64,000 bases of DNA. Source: Sphingobium sp. Lineage in GTDB: Bacteria; Pseudomonadota; Alphaproteobacteria; Sphingomonadales; Sphingomonadaceae. The position numbers were made by a program, and so were the translations under genes. The stretch spans positions 71,496 through 135,495 of the forward strand of contig JAGIAA010000002.1 of the NCBI GenBank assembly GCA_017745115.1, written 5' to 3'. The notes below the pieces were generated by a model that searched no databases, was not told where the DNA came from, and was given only the letters and a program-made list of their open reading frames with translations. Positions 1 to 7,933 of this stretch are shown one piece after another (positions within the stretch are counted from its first letter, which is position 1; every line of letters begins with the position of its first letter).

Positions 1-268
1 AGTAGTTCGATGCCTTGAGATAGCCGTCCATGCCGTCATAGCCGAGCACGACGTCGGCGGTCCCCTTTCGCCCCGGCACGTCCAGGGCCTGGAGAGTGGC
101 CCCCCAAGCGAGGACTCGGACACGCATCCCCTTCCCGTTGGTCAGTACCACGGCCTCGACCGCGCGCCCGTCGGGCAGGGTACCGAAGGTTTCCCGCCGC
201 GCCTCCCCAGCCAGGCAGGGGGTGCCGACGAAGGCGAATGTCAGTGCCGCGAGCAGAGCTAGCTTCAT
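1..268 (-). CDS. galM: Aldose 1-epimerase (galactose mutarotase family), 3' end cut by window
   Basis: Reading the minus strand from the ATG at 268 gives a lipophilic signal peptide (MKLALLAALTFAFVGTPCLA) and then about 70 residues typical of aldose 1-epimerase N-termini, including VLTNGKGMRVRVLAWGATLQ and a VVLGYDGMDGYL segment. The family interconverts sugar anomers, so here it would probably supply the correct anomer of L-arabinose (or a similar pentose) to the dehydrogenase in the same operon. The signal peptide suggests periplasmic action. Its start overlaps the stop of the upstream regulator gene as ATGA, so the two are translationally coupled. The catalytic His and Glu lie outside the window. 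Family assignment is good; substrate is inferred from neighbours. Confidence 0.8.
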   Translation of the reverse strand, partial: MKLALLAALTFAFVGTPCLAGEARRETFGTLPDGRAVEAVVLTNGKGMRVRVLAWGATLQALDVPGRKGTADVVLGYDGMDGYLKASNY

Positions 269-993
269 GTCTTGAACCCTTTCATCTGTGGCATGTCCGC
301 CAAGGCGAGACGGACCAGTTCTTCCATGGCCCTCCGCGCGCGGGCCGGCTTCCGGGAAGCCACTGCATCGCGAAGCGCCTCGTGCTCCGGCAGCGGGTCA
401 CGCGGGAGAGCATTGTGCTCCTGCTTGAAGCGCGTGGTCCACCGAACCGCGGCGGCAACCGACATGACGAGCGAACTCAGCGCCTCGTTTCGGGCCGCCG
501 CGAGGATTGCCATGTGGAACTCCTGGTCCGCCCACTGCCCTTCCGCCGTGGCAAGGCCATATTTGCGCATGCCCGCCAGTCCGGCATCCATTCGCGCCAG
601 ATCCGCGGCATCGTGCCGAACAGCGGCGAATTCGGCGGCCGCAGGTTCGATCACCCGTCGCAGCTCGAACAGGTCGTGAATGAAGCGCTCATCCGGCTTT
701 CCGGCGAACATCCATTCGAGAATATCCGGATCGAGGAGATTCCAGCGGTTGCGGGCCGTGATATGCGTGCCGGCCTTCGGGCGGCTCTCCAGCAGTCCCT
801 TGGCGGTCAGAATGCGCATGGCTTCGCGATAGGCCGTGCGTGAGACGCCCAAGGCATCGGACCGTTCGATCTCGCCATCCCACGCATCGCCTGGCCGATA
901 TTGCCCGGACAGGATCGCGATCCCCAGCTGGCGCGCCAGCGCCTGGTGAATGCGCAGATGCTGGATCTTCTCGAGGCCATCGGAATCGCTCAT
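265..993 (-). CDS. GntR/FadR-family transcriptional regulator of the arabinose module
   Basis: The 242-residue protein has an N-terminal winged helix-turn-helix (about residues 11-80, with SDALGVSRTAYREAMRILTA as recognition region) followed by an all-helical FCD ligand-binding domain, the FadR subfamily layout. The start at MSDSDG was chosen because it lies 1 base after the stop of the upstream dehydrogenase gene; an upstream extension would run far into that gene. It is encoded inside the arabinose catabolic operon, so it is most likely the local repressor responding to a pentose or sugar-acid intermediate. A 6-bp inverted repeat in the divergent promoter region (2943-2968) is a candidate binding site. 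Effector and target are inferred. Confidence 0.88.
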   Translation of the reverse strand: MSDSDGLEKIQHLRIHQALARQLGIAILSGQYRPGDAWDGEIERSDALGVSRTAYREAMRILTAKGLLESRPKAGTHITARNRWNLLDPDILEWMFAGKPDERFIHDLFELRRVIEPAAAEFAAVRHDAADLARMDAGLAGMRKYGLATAEGQWADQEFHMAILAAARNEALSSLVMSVAAAVRWTTRFKQEHNALPRDPLPEHEALRDAVASRKPARARRAMEELVRLALADMPQMKGFKT

Positions 994-994
994 G

Positions 995-1921
995 CTATTC
1001 CTCGAATGGCTCGACGAGAAGGATTCGACCTTTGGCCAAAGCCTGCTCGGCCAACCGTAGCGGCTCCAGATCAACGTCGCTCTTTCGCGCCCGGATCAGC
1101 TTGGCGAACCGCGCATACAGCGCGGGGTACTCGGCCTGGGGCGGAAACGCGAACGGCCTGCCGTCAACCGTCAGGCTGTTGCCGCCATCCGACAGAAGAG
1201 CCTGGCCCTGATCAGTTTCAATATGGATGTCCCAGCTTTGCGGGCCGGTCTGAAGGAAGTCGAGCTCGACCGAAACCGAAAAACCCTGCTCGCCTTCCAG
1301 AGACAGGCTCGCAGCGATCGGCGTCGCGCAATTGGCGGGCACCCGGAGCGCAGCCTCCCGCACGTCGAGCGTTCCAGGAAGGATCGTCGTGAGGATCGAC
1401 AGCGCATTGATGCCGGGATCGAACACCCCGAAGCCGCCTTTCGTCCAGATCCAAGCCTGACCGGGATGCCAGACGCGCACGTCCTCCTTCCAGACGACCC
1501 GCACGGACCGCACCGTCTTTCCGTGCAGCCAGTCGCGTGCCGCCGCGACCGCCGCCCCCTCCTGCGAATGCCAGGCGGTCATCAGCGAGACCCCTTCAGC
1601 GCTCGCAAGCTCCCTCAAGGCCTCCGCTTCAGCAAGAGTGGCGCAGGGCGGCTTCTCCAACAGCACGTGGCGCCCCGCCAAAATGGCGTCCCGGGCGGCG
1701 GACGCGCGATCGGATGGCGGCATACACAGGGCGACGGCCTGGATTTCCGGATGGGCGGCGAGCATTTCTTCGAGCGAGGCGGAGACAGGGACCGTCGCAT
1801 GACGGCCGGCAGGGTCCGCAACCGCCGTCAGACACAATCCGTCTGTCGCGGCAATCGCGGCGACATGTTCACGGCGCGCGATCTCGCCAAAGCCCGCGAT
1901 GCCGATGGCAATGGGCGTCAC
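995..1921 (-). CDS. L-arabinose 1-dehydrogenase (Gfo/Idh/MocA family)
   Basis: The 308-residue protein has an N-terminal Rossmann fold (GIAGFGEIA), the family EKPP motif at about residues 89-92, and the segments WKEDVRVWHPGQ and GVFDPGINALS. From memory these closely resemble Azospirillum AraA, the L-arabinose/D-galactose 1-dehydrogenase that starts non-phosphorylative arabinose oxidation to the lactone. The expected catalytic Lys (EKPP) and the Asp and Asn of FDPGIN are present. The start is a GTG at 1921, overlapping the TGA of the upstream gene as GTGA, so translation is coupled. It has no signal peptide and is expected to be cytosolic. D-galactose is an alternative substrate. Confidence 0.88.
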   Translation of the reverse strand: MTPIAIGIAGFGEIARREHVAAIAATDGLCLTAVADPAGRHATVPVSASLEEMLAAHPEIQAVALCMPPSDRASAARDAILAGRHVLLEKPPCATLAEAEALRELASAEGVSLMTAWHSQEGAAVAAARDWLHGKTVRSVRVVWKEDVRVWHPGQAWIWTKGGFGVFDPGINALSILTTILPGTLDVREAALRVPANCATPIAASLSLEGEQGFSVSVELDFLQTGPQSWDIHIETDQGQALLSDGGNSLTVDGRPFAFPPQAEYPALYARFAKLIRARKSDVDLEPLRLAEQALAKGRILLVEPFEE

Positions 1922-2907
1922 AGCGGCGTCACCTTGACCGGCCTTTCGGCCTCCCGCACCAATCTGTTGCGGAGCGGCAAGCTGAAGCAATCGGCTCGAA
2001 TGTCGAACACATCTCCAGGCAGCGTCTCGATCCCGTCGGCGAAGCTGACTGCGGCGGTGCCGAAGAAATGGACCTGAACATCGCCCGGGCGCCGGAACGA
2101 CGCATATTTGAAGTGATGATGCTCGAGATTGGCGATGCTGTGGGTCATGTTCGCCTCGCCGGAGGCAAAGGGCTTCTCCCAGAGCAGCGCGTCCTCGCGC
2201 CATATCCGGCTCATCCCGCGCACATCGTTCGGAAGATCGCCGAGTAGCAATTCCGGGCCGAGCGCGGCGGAGCGCAGCTTCGAGTGCGCGAGCCAGAGAT
2301 AATTCTCGCGCTCGGTCACATGGTCGGAAAACTCATTCCCCAGCGCGAAGCCGAGCCGCAGCACGCGGCCATCGTCACCGATCAGATAGACACCGGCCAC
2401 TTCAGGCTCTTCGCCGCCGTCGCGCGCGAAAGCCGGCATGGCGATATCCGCCTCCGTCGACACCAGGATCGATCCGTCTCCCTTGTAGAACCATTCGGGC
2501 TGAACACCGACTTCGCCGGAAAGCGGCTTGCCGCCCGCCTCGCCCATCAGAAACATCCGCATGGAATCCGTTGCCTGGCCCGCGGCGGCTGCCCTGTGCA
2601 TGCGGTCGCGCCCTTCGGCGGAGCCCAGATGCGTGAGACCGGTCCCGCTGACCGTCACATGCGCTGGATCAGGGTGATCGATCGGCGCCAGCAGAGTCAC
2701 GGTGGAGAGATCGAGCGGGTCGGCCATTCGCCGCGCCGCCGTTTCCGCGAGGCTCAGGCCCGCCGCCGCGGCTTCATGAGCGAGCTGCAGAACGGTCTGG
2801 CTTCCCGAAATCGCGCGAGACCGGCCGTGCCGGTCCAAAGCCGCAACGCCCCGCGCACCATCGCGCTCGAATTGCACCAGCGACTGGATCGAGCCTTCTT
2901 CCGCCAT
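1918..2907 (-). CDS. AraD1/GguC-like FAH-fold enzyme (2-keto-3-deoxy-L-arabonate dehydratase candidate)
   Basis: The 329-residue protein belongs to the fumarylacetoacetate-hydrolase fold family, in the subgroup usually called AraD1 or GguC. Recognisable segments are the N-terminal VQFERDGARGVAALD, the GNEFSDHVTERENYLWLAHSK stretch and HHHFKYASFRRPGDVQVHFF near the C-terminus. AraD1 proteins occur in non-phosphorylative L-arabinose operons and are thought to act on 2-keto-3-deoxy-L-arabonate. The neighbouring arabinose dehydrogenase and GH51 arabinofuranosidase fit this. It is the first gene of the minus-strand operon. The ATG at 2907 gives the usual family length; a TTG at 2931 is also possible. 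The exact reaction is inferred. Confidence 0.8.
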   Translation of the reverse strand: MAEEGSIQSLVQFERDGARGVAALDRHGRSRAISGSQTVLQLAHEAAAAGLSLAETAARRMADPLDLSTVTLLAPIDHPDPAHVTVSGTGLTHLGSAEGRDRMHRAAAAGQATDSMRMFLMGEAGGKPLSGEVGVQPEWFYKGDGSILVSTEADIAMPAFARDGGEEPEVAGVYLIGDDGRVLRLGFALGNEFSDHVTERENYLWLAHSKLRSAALGPELLLGDLPNDVRGMSRIWREDALLWEKPFASGEANMTHSIANLEHHHFKYASFRRPGDVQVHFFGTAAVSFADGIETLPGDVFDIRADCFSLPLRNRLVREAERPVKVTPL

Positions 2908-2942
2908 TGCCTGCCCGCATTCCTCTCTCAAGTTGACGGCAT

Positions 2943-2968
2943 TTTTGTCCGGATATACTCATACAAAA
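2943..2968. promoter_or_regulatory. Candidate GntR operator in divergent promoter region
   Basis: TTTTGT (2943-2948) and ACAAAA (2963-2968) form a perfect 6-bp inverted repeat with a 14-base AT-rich spacer containing TATACT. It lies between the divergent AraD1 and transporter genes, the natural site for the regulator encoded in the operon to control both sides. A plus-strand TTGACG (2933-2938) could be a -35 element. GntR assignment is inferred from context. Confidence 0.45.
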
Positions 2969-2993
2969 TAATAGGCAACGGCGGAGGGATGGC

Positions 2994-4283
2994 ATGGCTG
3001 AAACAGGCGGACCGGCGACGGAAACGATGCGGGAGAGCGGACAGCCCGTGCCCTACGCGAAATCCCTGGCATTGCTCGCGAGCCTGTTCTTCATGTGGGG
3101 CTTCATCACGGTCATCAACAACACGCTGCTGCCCCATCTGCGCAACGTGTTCGATCTCAACTACACCCAGACCACGCTGATCGAGTCCGTCTGGTTCATC
3201 GCCTATGGCGTCGCGTCGGTGCCCTCCGCCTTTCTGATCGAGCGAGTCGGCTACAAGAAGGCGATCATCATCGGGCTGCTGGTCATGGCCGCAGGCGCCC
3301 TTGCCATGGTCCCTGCCGCGCGCATTCCGTCCTACCCCGTGACGCTCGTCGCGCTGTTCACGGTCGCTTGCGGGATTGCTTTGCTGCAGGTCGCGGCAAA
3401 TCCATATGTCGCCGTGATCGGTCCCCCGGAGACCTCGGAATCCCGTCTCACCCTGGTGCAGGCGTTCAACTCCATGGGTACTTTCTTCGCGCCCTATTTC
3501 GGGGGCTACCTGATCCTCAGCCGTACCGTCGCAGGCACCTCGCTCGAAGGCACGAAACTCACGCTCGAGCAGCGCATGCTGGACGCGCAGGCGACCCAGC
3601 TGCCCTATATCCTGGTGGCCATCGTGCTGGCGGCGATCGCGGTGGTGATCTGGCGCGCCAAGCTGCCGACACTCGGCGAGGATACGCGCCGCGCCAATGC
3701 GGCGGAACGGCGGCATCTCTCGCTCTGGAAGCACCGCAACCTCGTCTTCGGCATTCCAGCGATCTTCATCTACCTGATCGCCGAAATCGGCGTCGCCAAC
3801 CTGTTCATCAACTTCGTAATCCTGCCCGACATCGCCGGGATCACGCCGGCCCAGGCCTCGAATTATCTCGTGCTGCTCTGGGGCGGCATGATGGTCGGCC
3901 GGTTCGCCGGCGCCTTCATCATGCGCAGCCTGCCGGCTGACACAGTGCTCGCGGCTTATGCCGCCGCGGCATTCGCCGTCATGATCGGCGCGGCAACGCT
4001 GCACGGGCCAATCGCCATGTGGTGCCTGATCCTGGTTGGTTTGTGCCATTCCATCATGTTTCCGGCCATCTTCGCCATGGGCATCAAGGGGCTCGGCCCG
4101 CTCACGGAAGAAGCCTCGGGCCTGCTGATCATGGCGATTGCCGGCGGCGCACTGGTCGTCGTGCAGGGCTGGCTCGCGGACCGTTACGGTCTGCAAAACA
4201 GCTTCTGGCTGACGGTCGCCTGCGAACTCTACGTATTCTGGTACGCCCTGTGGGGCAGCAAGCCGGCGGGAACACAGAAATGA
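2994..4283 (+). CDS. FucP/GluP-like sugar:H+ symporter (MFS)
   Basis: The 429-residue protein has about 12 membrane segments and the conserved opening of the FucP/GluP sugar symporters, ASLFFMWGFITVINNTLLPH, plus LLQVAANPYVAVIG and LVQAFNSMGTFFAPYFGG, all typical of this MFS branch. It should import a free sugar across the inner membrane with protons. L-arabinose is the best guess because it faces the arabinose dehydrogenase operon and overlaps the arabinofuranosidase gene by 4 bases. The ATG at 2994 has a GGAGGG ribosome site 5 bases upstream. A second member of the same family lies at 34043-35293 in another sugar locus. Confidence 0.9.
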   Translation: MAETGGPATETMRESGQPVPYAKSLALLASLFFMWGFITVINNTLLPHLRNVFDLNYTQTTLIESVWFIAYGVASVPSAFLIERVGYKKAIIIGLLVMAAGALAMVPAARIPSYPVTLVALFTVACGIALLQVAANPYVAVIGPPETSESRLTLVQAFNSMGTFFAPYFGGYLILSRTVAGTSLEGTKLTLEQRMLDAQATQLPYILVAIVLAAIAVVIWRAKLPTLGEDTRRANAAERRHLSLWKHRNLVFGIPAIFIYLIAEIGVANLFINFVILPDIAGITPAQASNYLVLLWGGMMVGRFAGAFIMRSLPADTVLAAYAAAAFAVMIGAATLHGPIAMWCLILVGLCHSIMFPAIFAMGIKGLGPLTEEASGLLIMAIAGGALVVVQGWLADRYGLQNSFWLTVACELYVFWYALWGSKPAGTQK

Positions 4284-5875
4284 GACAGGAGAAGGCATTG
4301 GCAAAACATCGGCTTTTCATCGGCGCCGCGCTGGCGGTGATCTGCACCCCGGCTGCCGCACCGGCACAGGATGTGATGGTGTCGATCGAGGCGGCTCACC
4401 CTGGCGCCACCATCAATCGCAACATCTTCGGCCAGTTTGCCGAGCATCTCGGCACCGGCATCTATGGCGGAGTCTGGGTCGGCCCCGGTTCCCCCATCCC
4501 GAATGTTCGCGGCATTCGGACAGACGTCGTCGCCGCCCTCAAGGCGATCCGCGTTCCCAACGTGCGCTGGCCGGGCGGCTGCTTTGCCGACGAATATCAC
4601 TGGAAAAACGGGATCGGGCCCGCCTCGGCCCGCCGCGCGACAGTCAACGCCAATTGGGGCGGCGCGATCGAGCCCAATACGTTCGGCACGGACGAATTCA
4701 TGGATTTCGTGAGCCAGATCGGCTCCGATGCTTATGTCTCGGTCAATGTCGGCTCGGGCACGCTGGAGGAAGCTTCGGAATGGCTTTCCTACATGACCGC
4801 CGACCGTCGCGCCGCGGCCGGCGCAGACCGCGCCAAGAACGGCCATGCCGAACCGTACAAGGTCAAATATCTGGGCCTCGGCAATGAGAGCTGGGGCTGC
4901 GGCGGCAATATGCGGCCCGAATATTACACGGACCTGCTCAAGCGTTACGCCCGCTTCACGCGCAACTATAATCCGGCGCAGCAGACCGGTGACGGCGTGA
5001 TGCAGCGCATCGCCGTGGGCCCGACCGACGACGACACTGGCTATACCGAGGGTGTGATGAAGACCTGGAGCCAGCGGGACTGGAGCTGGTCGATCGAAGG
5101 CCTTTCACTGCACAGCTACACGGTCCCCAAATGGCCGCCCTCGCTGCCGAGCACGGATTTCAGCGAGGATGATTACGCCCTGATCCTCCAGACAACGCTC
5201 AAGATGGATGCCCGGATCGCCAGACACGCCGCGATCATGGACAAATATGATCCCAAGAAGGAGGTGCCGCTGGCGGTCGACGAGTGGGGTGTGTGGCTGC
5301 GCGAAACGCCGGGCACGCCGACCGGCTTCCTGCAGCAGCAGAATTCCCTCCGCGACGCCATCGTCGCCGCGCTCAACTTCAATATCTTCGCGCGTCACGC
5401 GGATCGCGTGAAGATGGCCAACATCGCGCAGATGGTGAATGTGCTGCAGGCGCTGATCCTAACGGACGGACCGAAGATGGTGCGCACGCCGACCTATTGG
5501 ATCCACAAGATGTATCTGCCCATGCAGGACGCGACGTTCGTTCCGCTCTCCTTCAACGCGGGCAGCTATCGGCGGGGCGAGATCGCCCTTCCCGCGCTCG
5601 ACGCGGTGGCGATGCGGGACAAGGGCGGAAAGCTTTGGGTGGCGTTGGTCAATCTTGATCCGCATGCCGCCAAGCAGGTCGCTCTGGATGTCCCGGGCGC
5701 GACGATCCGCAACGCGTCCGGCGAGGTGCTGACAGCCGCTAATGTCAATTCGATCAACACCTTCGATGCGCCGGACGCGGTGGTGCCCAAGCCCATTGCC
5801 GGCACCGTGAAGGACGGCAAAGTGACGGTCGCGCTCCCCGCCAAGTCGGTCGCGATGATCGCGCTCGGCGAATGA
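4280..5875 (+). CDS. Exported GH51 alpha-L-arabinofuranosidase
   Basis: The 531-residue protein starts with a signal peptide ending near APAQD (about residue 31) and continues as a complete GH51 enzyme. NIFGQFAEHLGTGIYGG and RWPGGCFADEYHWKNGIGP are family signatures. The acid/base Glu is in GLGNESWGCGG (about E203) and the nucleophile Glu in AVDEWGVW (about E335). It releases arabinofuranose from arabinan or arabinoxylan side chains, presumably in the periplasm, feeding the adjacent transporter. Its ATG overlaps the transporter stop (ATGA). An in-frame TTG at 4298 behind an AGGAG site is an alternative start that would keep the signal peptide. Confidence 0.92.
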   Translation: MRQEKALAKHRLFIGAALAVICTPAAAPAQDVMVSIEAAHPGATINRNIFGQFAEHLGTGIYGGVWVGPGSPIPNVRGIRTDVVAALKAIRVPNVRWPGGCFADEYHWKNGIGPASARRATVNANWGGAIEPNTFGTDEFMDFVSQIGSDAYVSVNVGSGTLEEASEWLSYMTADRRAAAGADRAKNGHAEPYKVKYLGLGNESWGCGGNMRPEYYTDLLKRYARFTRNYNPAQQTGDGVMQRIAVGPTDDDTGYTEGVMKTWSQRDWSWSIEGLSLHSYTVPKWPPSLPSTDFSEDDYALILQTTLKMDARIARHAAIMDKYDPKKEVPLAVDEWGVWLRETPGTPTGFLQQQNSLRDAIVAALNFNIFARHADRVKMANIAQMVNVLQALILTDGPKMVRTPTYWIHKMYLPMQDATFVPLSFNAGSYRRGEIALPALDAVAMRDKGGKLWVALVNLDPHAAKQVALDVPGATIRNASGEVLTAANVNSINTFDAPDAVVPKPIAGTVKDGKVTVALPAKSVAMIALGE

Positions 5876-5907
5876 GGCCCGCTGGAGGCGGATGAGCTTA
5901 GCTGGAT

Positions 5908-5988
5908 CGTCATTGCGAGGGGCGAAGCTCCGCGGCAATCCGGGCCTGGAGAGTCGTCCTGGATTGCTTTGCTACGCTCGCAATGACG
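5908..5988. repeat. 81-bp palindromic intergenic repeat
   Basis: The element is bounded by perfect 12-bp inverted repeats, CGTCATTGCGAG and CTCGCAATGACG, with inner complementary GGCAATCC / GGATTGC segments. It resembles the dispersed extragenic palindromes found in many Proteobacteria. It sits between the convergent ends of the arabinofuranosidase and DUF3237 genes and could fold as a bidirectional transcript end. Confidence 0.75.
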
Positions 5989-6034
5989 AAAGGCGACGGC
6001 GAATTCGCACCCGAGGGCGGCCGGCGGGCCTGCC

Positions 6035-6490
6035 CTAGTCGATCCGATAGACGGAAAGCCGTACGGTCGATCCCACCTTGCCGCCCGAGGCCAGGAACAG
6101 CGAGCGATTGACCCAAGCATAATCGGGATGCCCGCTTTCGAGGCGAATGGCCGTGCGCATGTAATATTCGGACGGAGGCACGGCCTCGCCAGCAGCGATG
6201 CGGGCCGCGACGTCGGGCGAGGCGTGACGCAATCCCTGGCTCAGAACCTCGATGACCGCGCCGTCCTGCGTCTCGATCGCATAGCGCGCATCCAGGTCGG
6301 CGACGCCATCGCGGTCCACGGTCTGCCAGTCGGCGCCGACGCCGAGCAAGCGGCCGTTGAGCAGTGGTCCGCTCACGGTGCCGCCGACGATCGGGATGAT
6401 CCGTTTCTTGCCGCCGGCACACTCGCCCATCTCATGCGCAGGCGACAGTTCGACAACGAAGTCGCAGACATGCTCGAGATGCGGAATCAT
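6035..6490 (-). CDS. DUF3237 family protein, cytosolic
   Basis: The 151-residue protein matches the DUF3237 pattern: an initial PHLEHVCDFVVEL strand, then RRIIPIVGGTVSGP-like (here KRIIPIVGGTVSGPLLNG), a GADWQTVDRDGVADLDARYAIET segment and a late PSEYYMRTAIRLESG segment. The biochemical role of the family is not known to me. It has no signal peptide, unlike the second DUF3237 protein at 11959-12498 in the same region. Its start overlaps the monooxygenase stop as ATGA, so it is translationally coupled to it and probably acts in the same pathway. Confidence 0.82.
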   Translation of the reverse strand: MIPHLEHVCDFVVELSPAHEMGECAGGKKRIIPIVGGTVSGPLLNGRLLGVGADWQTVDRDGVADLDARYAIETQDGAVIEVLSQGLRHASPDVAARIAAGEAVPPSEYYMRTAIRLESGHPDYAWVNRSLFLASGGKVGSTVRLSVYRID

Positions 6491-7812
6491 GCCGCCGCTC
6501 TCGCCAGGGTGGCCCCTTCCGGGATGGTTCGCGGCGCCTGGTTCAATCTGTCCTTCGCGAAGCCGGCAGCCTGCTGATAGGCGAGCATGAAGGCGGCACG
6601 CTCTTGGGCGGGAATGACGTCGTCGATATCGTCGAACCGCCCGCCGCAGCGATCCTCCACCATGTTCAACAGACCGAACGGCCCCGCCCCGCGGTTCCGC
6701 ATCGCGACGCTGCCGATCGCCTGGCAAAGCTGGTCGTCATAGGCGCGCAGGGCCGCCTCGGAGACCCCATGGTCGAGCATGAGCCGGCCGATCACCCGCG
6801 CATCGATGATGGCTTGGGACGCGCCGTTGGAGCCGGTTGGATACATCGGATGGGCTGCGTCGCCGATCAGGGCTACCGGACCATCCACCCATGTGGGGAG
6901 AGGATCGCGATCGATCATCGGATTCTCGTAAGCGACGTCGGACTTTGCCAGCAATGTCGGGAGGTCCAGCCAATCGTACACGAAACCGTCGAACTGATGC
7001 GCAAACTCGGACAGCTCGACGGCCCGGAACCAGCCCGACTTGGACCAGTCGTGATCGGTGTCGTAGGTCTGCTCCGCGATCCAGTTGATGTCTGCCAGAC
7101 CGTCAGCATCCGGCTGGGAAATCGGATACAGAACGACGCGATGCCGGCTGGTGCCCAAGCCGATGAACGAGGAGCCGGTGCGGATCGGCACGCCGCGCGC
7201 CGTGCCGCGCCACATGATCGTGCCGCCCCAGTGGATCGGCGGCTGGTCTGGGTGCATTTGCGCCCGCACCGCCGAATGAATCCCGTCCGCGCCGAACAGG
7301 ATGGAGCCGGCGAATTCTGCCGTGCCGCCGCCAGCCAGCTCGACCTGAGCGACGACGGTGCCATCGTCCTGCTTGCGGTAGCCCGTGACGCGATGCCCTA
7401 GCTTGACCGCTTCCGGACCCAATCGCTCGATCACCTGGCGGTAGAGCATCAGGTGGAACTGGCCCCGATGGACCGCATATTGGTGCCAGCGATAGCCTGC
7501 CAGCTTGCCGCGCGGTTCGGCGTAGATCTCTTTTCCGTTCAATCCGACCAGCGCCCATTCCTTTGCCGGAATGCCGACCTTGTCGAGTGCCTCTTCTCCG
7601 ATGCCGAGATCCTCAAGCTCCCGCACCGCGTTCGGCTGGAGATTGATGCCAACGCCGAGCGGCTTGAGCTCCCTCACGCTTTCGAACACCGTGCAAGGGA
7701 CGCCGATCTGATGAAGCGTGAGGGCAAGTGCCAAACCGCCGATGCCGCCACCGGCGATCAATACCATTTGCTGCGACATTCGACCGCCTGTCTTCACATT
7801 GTGGTTCGGCAC
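6487..7812 (-). CDS. FAD-dependent aromatic monooxygenase (PHBH/salicylate hydroxylase type)
   Basis: The protein has the FAD-binding GGGIGGLALALTLHQIG motif at its N-terminus, a mid-protein ADGIHSAVRAQ segment and the second FAD motif LIGDAAHPMYPTGSNGASQAI near the C-terminus, the group A flavoprotein hydroxylase layout. It would use NAD(P)H and O2 to hydroxylate an aromatic substrate. The GTG at 7812 has an AGGA site 9 bases upstream (441 aa); the ATG at 7779 (MSQQM, 430 aa) is the alternative and matches the usual family N-terminus. It lies in a minus-strand tract with an aldehyde dehydrogenase and a DUF3237 gene. Substrate is unknown. Confidence 0.87.
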   Translation of the reverse strand: MPNHNVKTGGRMSQQMVLIAGGGIGGLALALTLHQIGVPCTVFESVRELKPLGVGINLQPNAVRELEDLGIGEEALDKVGIPAKEWALVGLNGKEIYAEPRGKLAGYRWHQYAVHRGQFHLMLYRQVIERLGPEAVKLGHRVTGYRKQDDGTVVAQVELAGGGTAEFAGSILFGADGIHSAVRAQMHPDQPPIHWGGTIMWRGTARGVPIRTGSSFIGLGTSRHRVVLYPISQPDADGLADINWIAEQTYDTDHDWSKSGWFRAVELSEFAHQFDGFVYDWLDLPTLLAKSDVAYENPMIDRDPLPTWVDGPVALIGDAAHPMYPTGSNGASQAIIDARVIGRLMLDHGVSEAALRAYDDQLCQAIGSVAMRNRGAGPFGLLNMVEDRCGGRFDDIDDVIPAQERAAFMLAYQQAAGFAKDRLNQAPRTIPEGATLARAAA

Positions 7813-7894
7813 CGACGCGCTTCCTCTCGAATTCGGGCCAAAAAACGCCCGGCCAAGGAAGTGATGCGAGCGGTTGCCCGATAAGAGGGGATGC

Positions 7895-7921
7895 GTCCGG
7901 ACCGGTCAAGCCGGTCCGGAC
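7895..7921 (-). terminator. Strong hairpin after the aldehyde dehydrogenase gene
   Basis: GTCCGGACCGG, a 5-base loop and CCGGTCCGGAC form a perfect 11-bp stem 12 bases beyond the dehydrogenase stop. No clear U-run follows, so it may attenuate or stabilise the message rather than fully terminate before the downstream monooxygenase. Confidence 0.5.
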
Positions 7922-7933
7922 CAGACGAGCGTC

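Noticed and set aside
2928..4304. 458-codon minus-strand frame opposite the sugar symporter gene
   Set aside because: Its product is rich in His, Asp, Gln and Arg without domain pattern, typical of antisense shadow frames.
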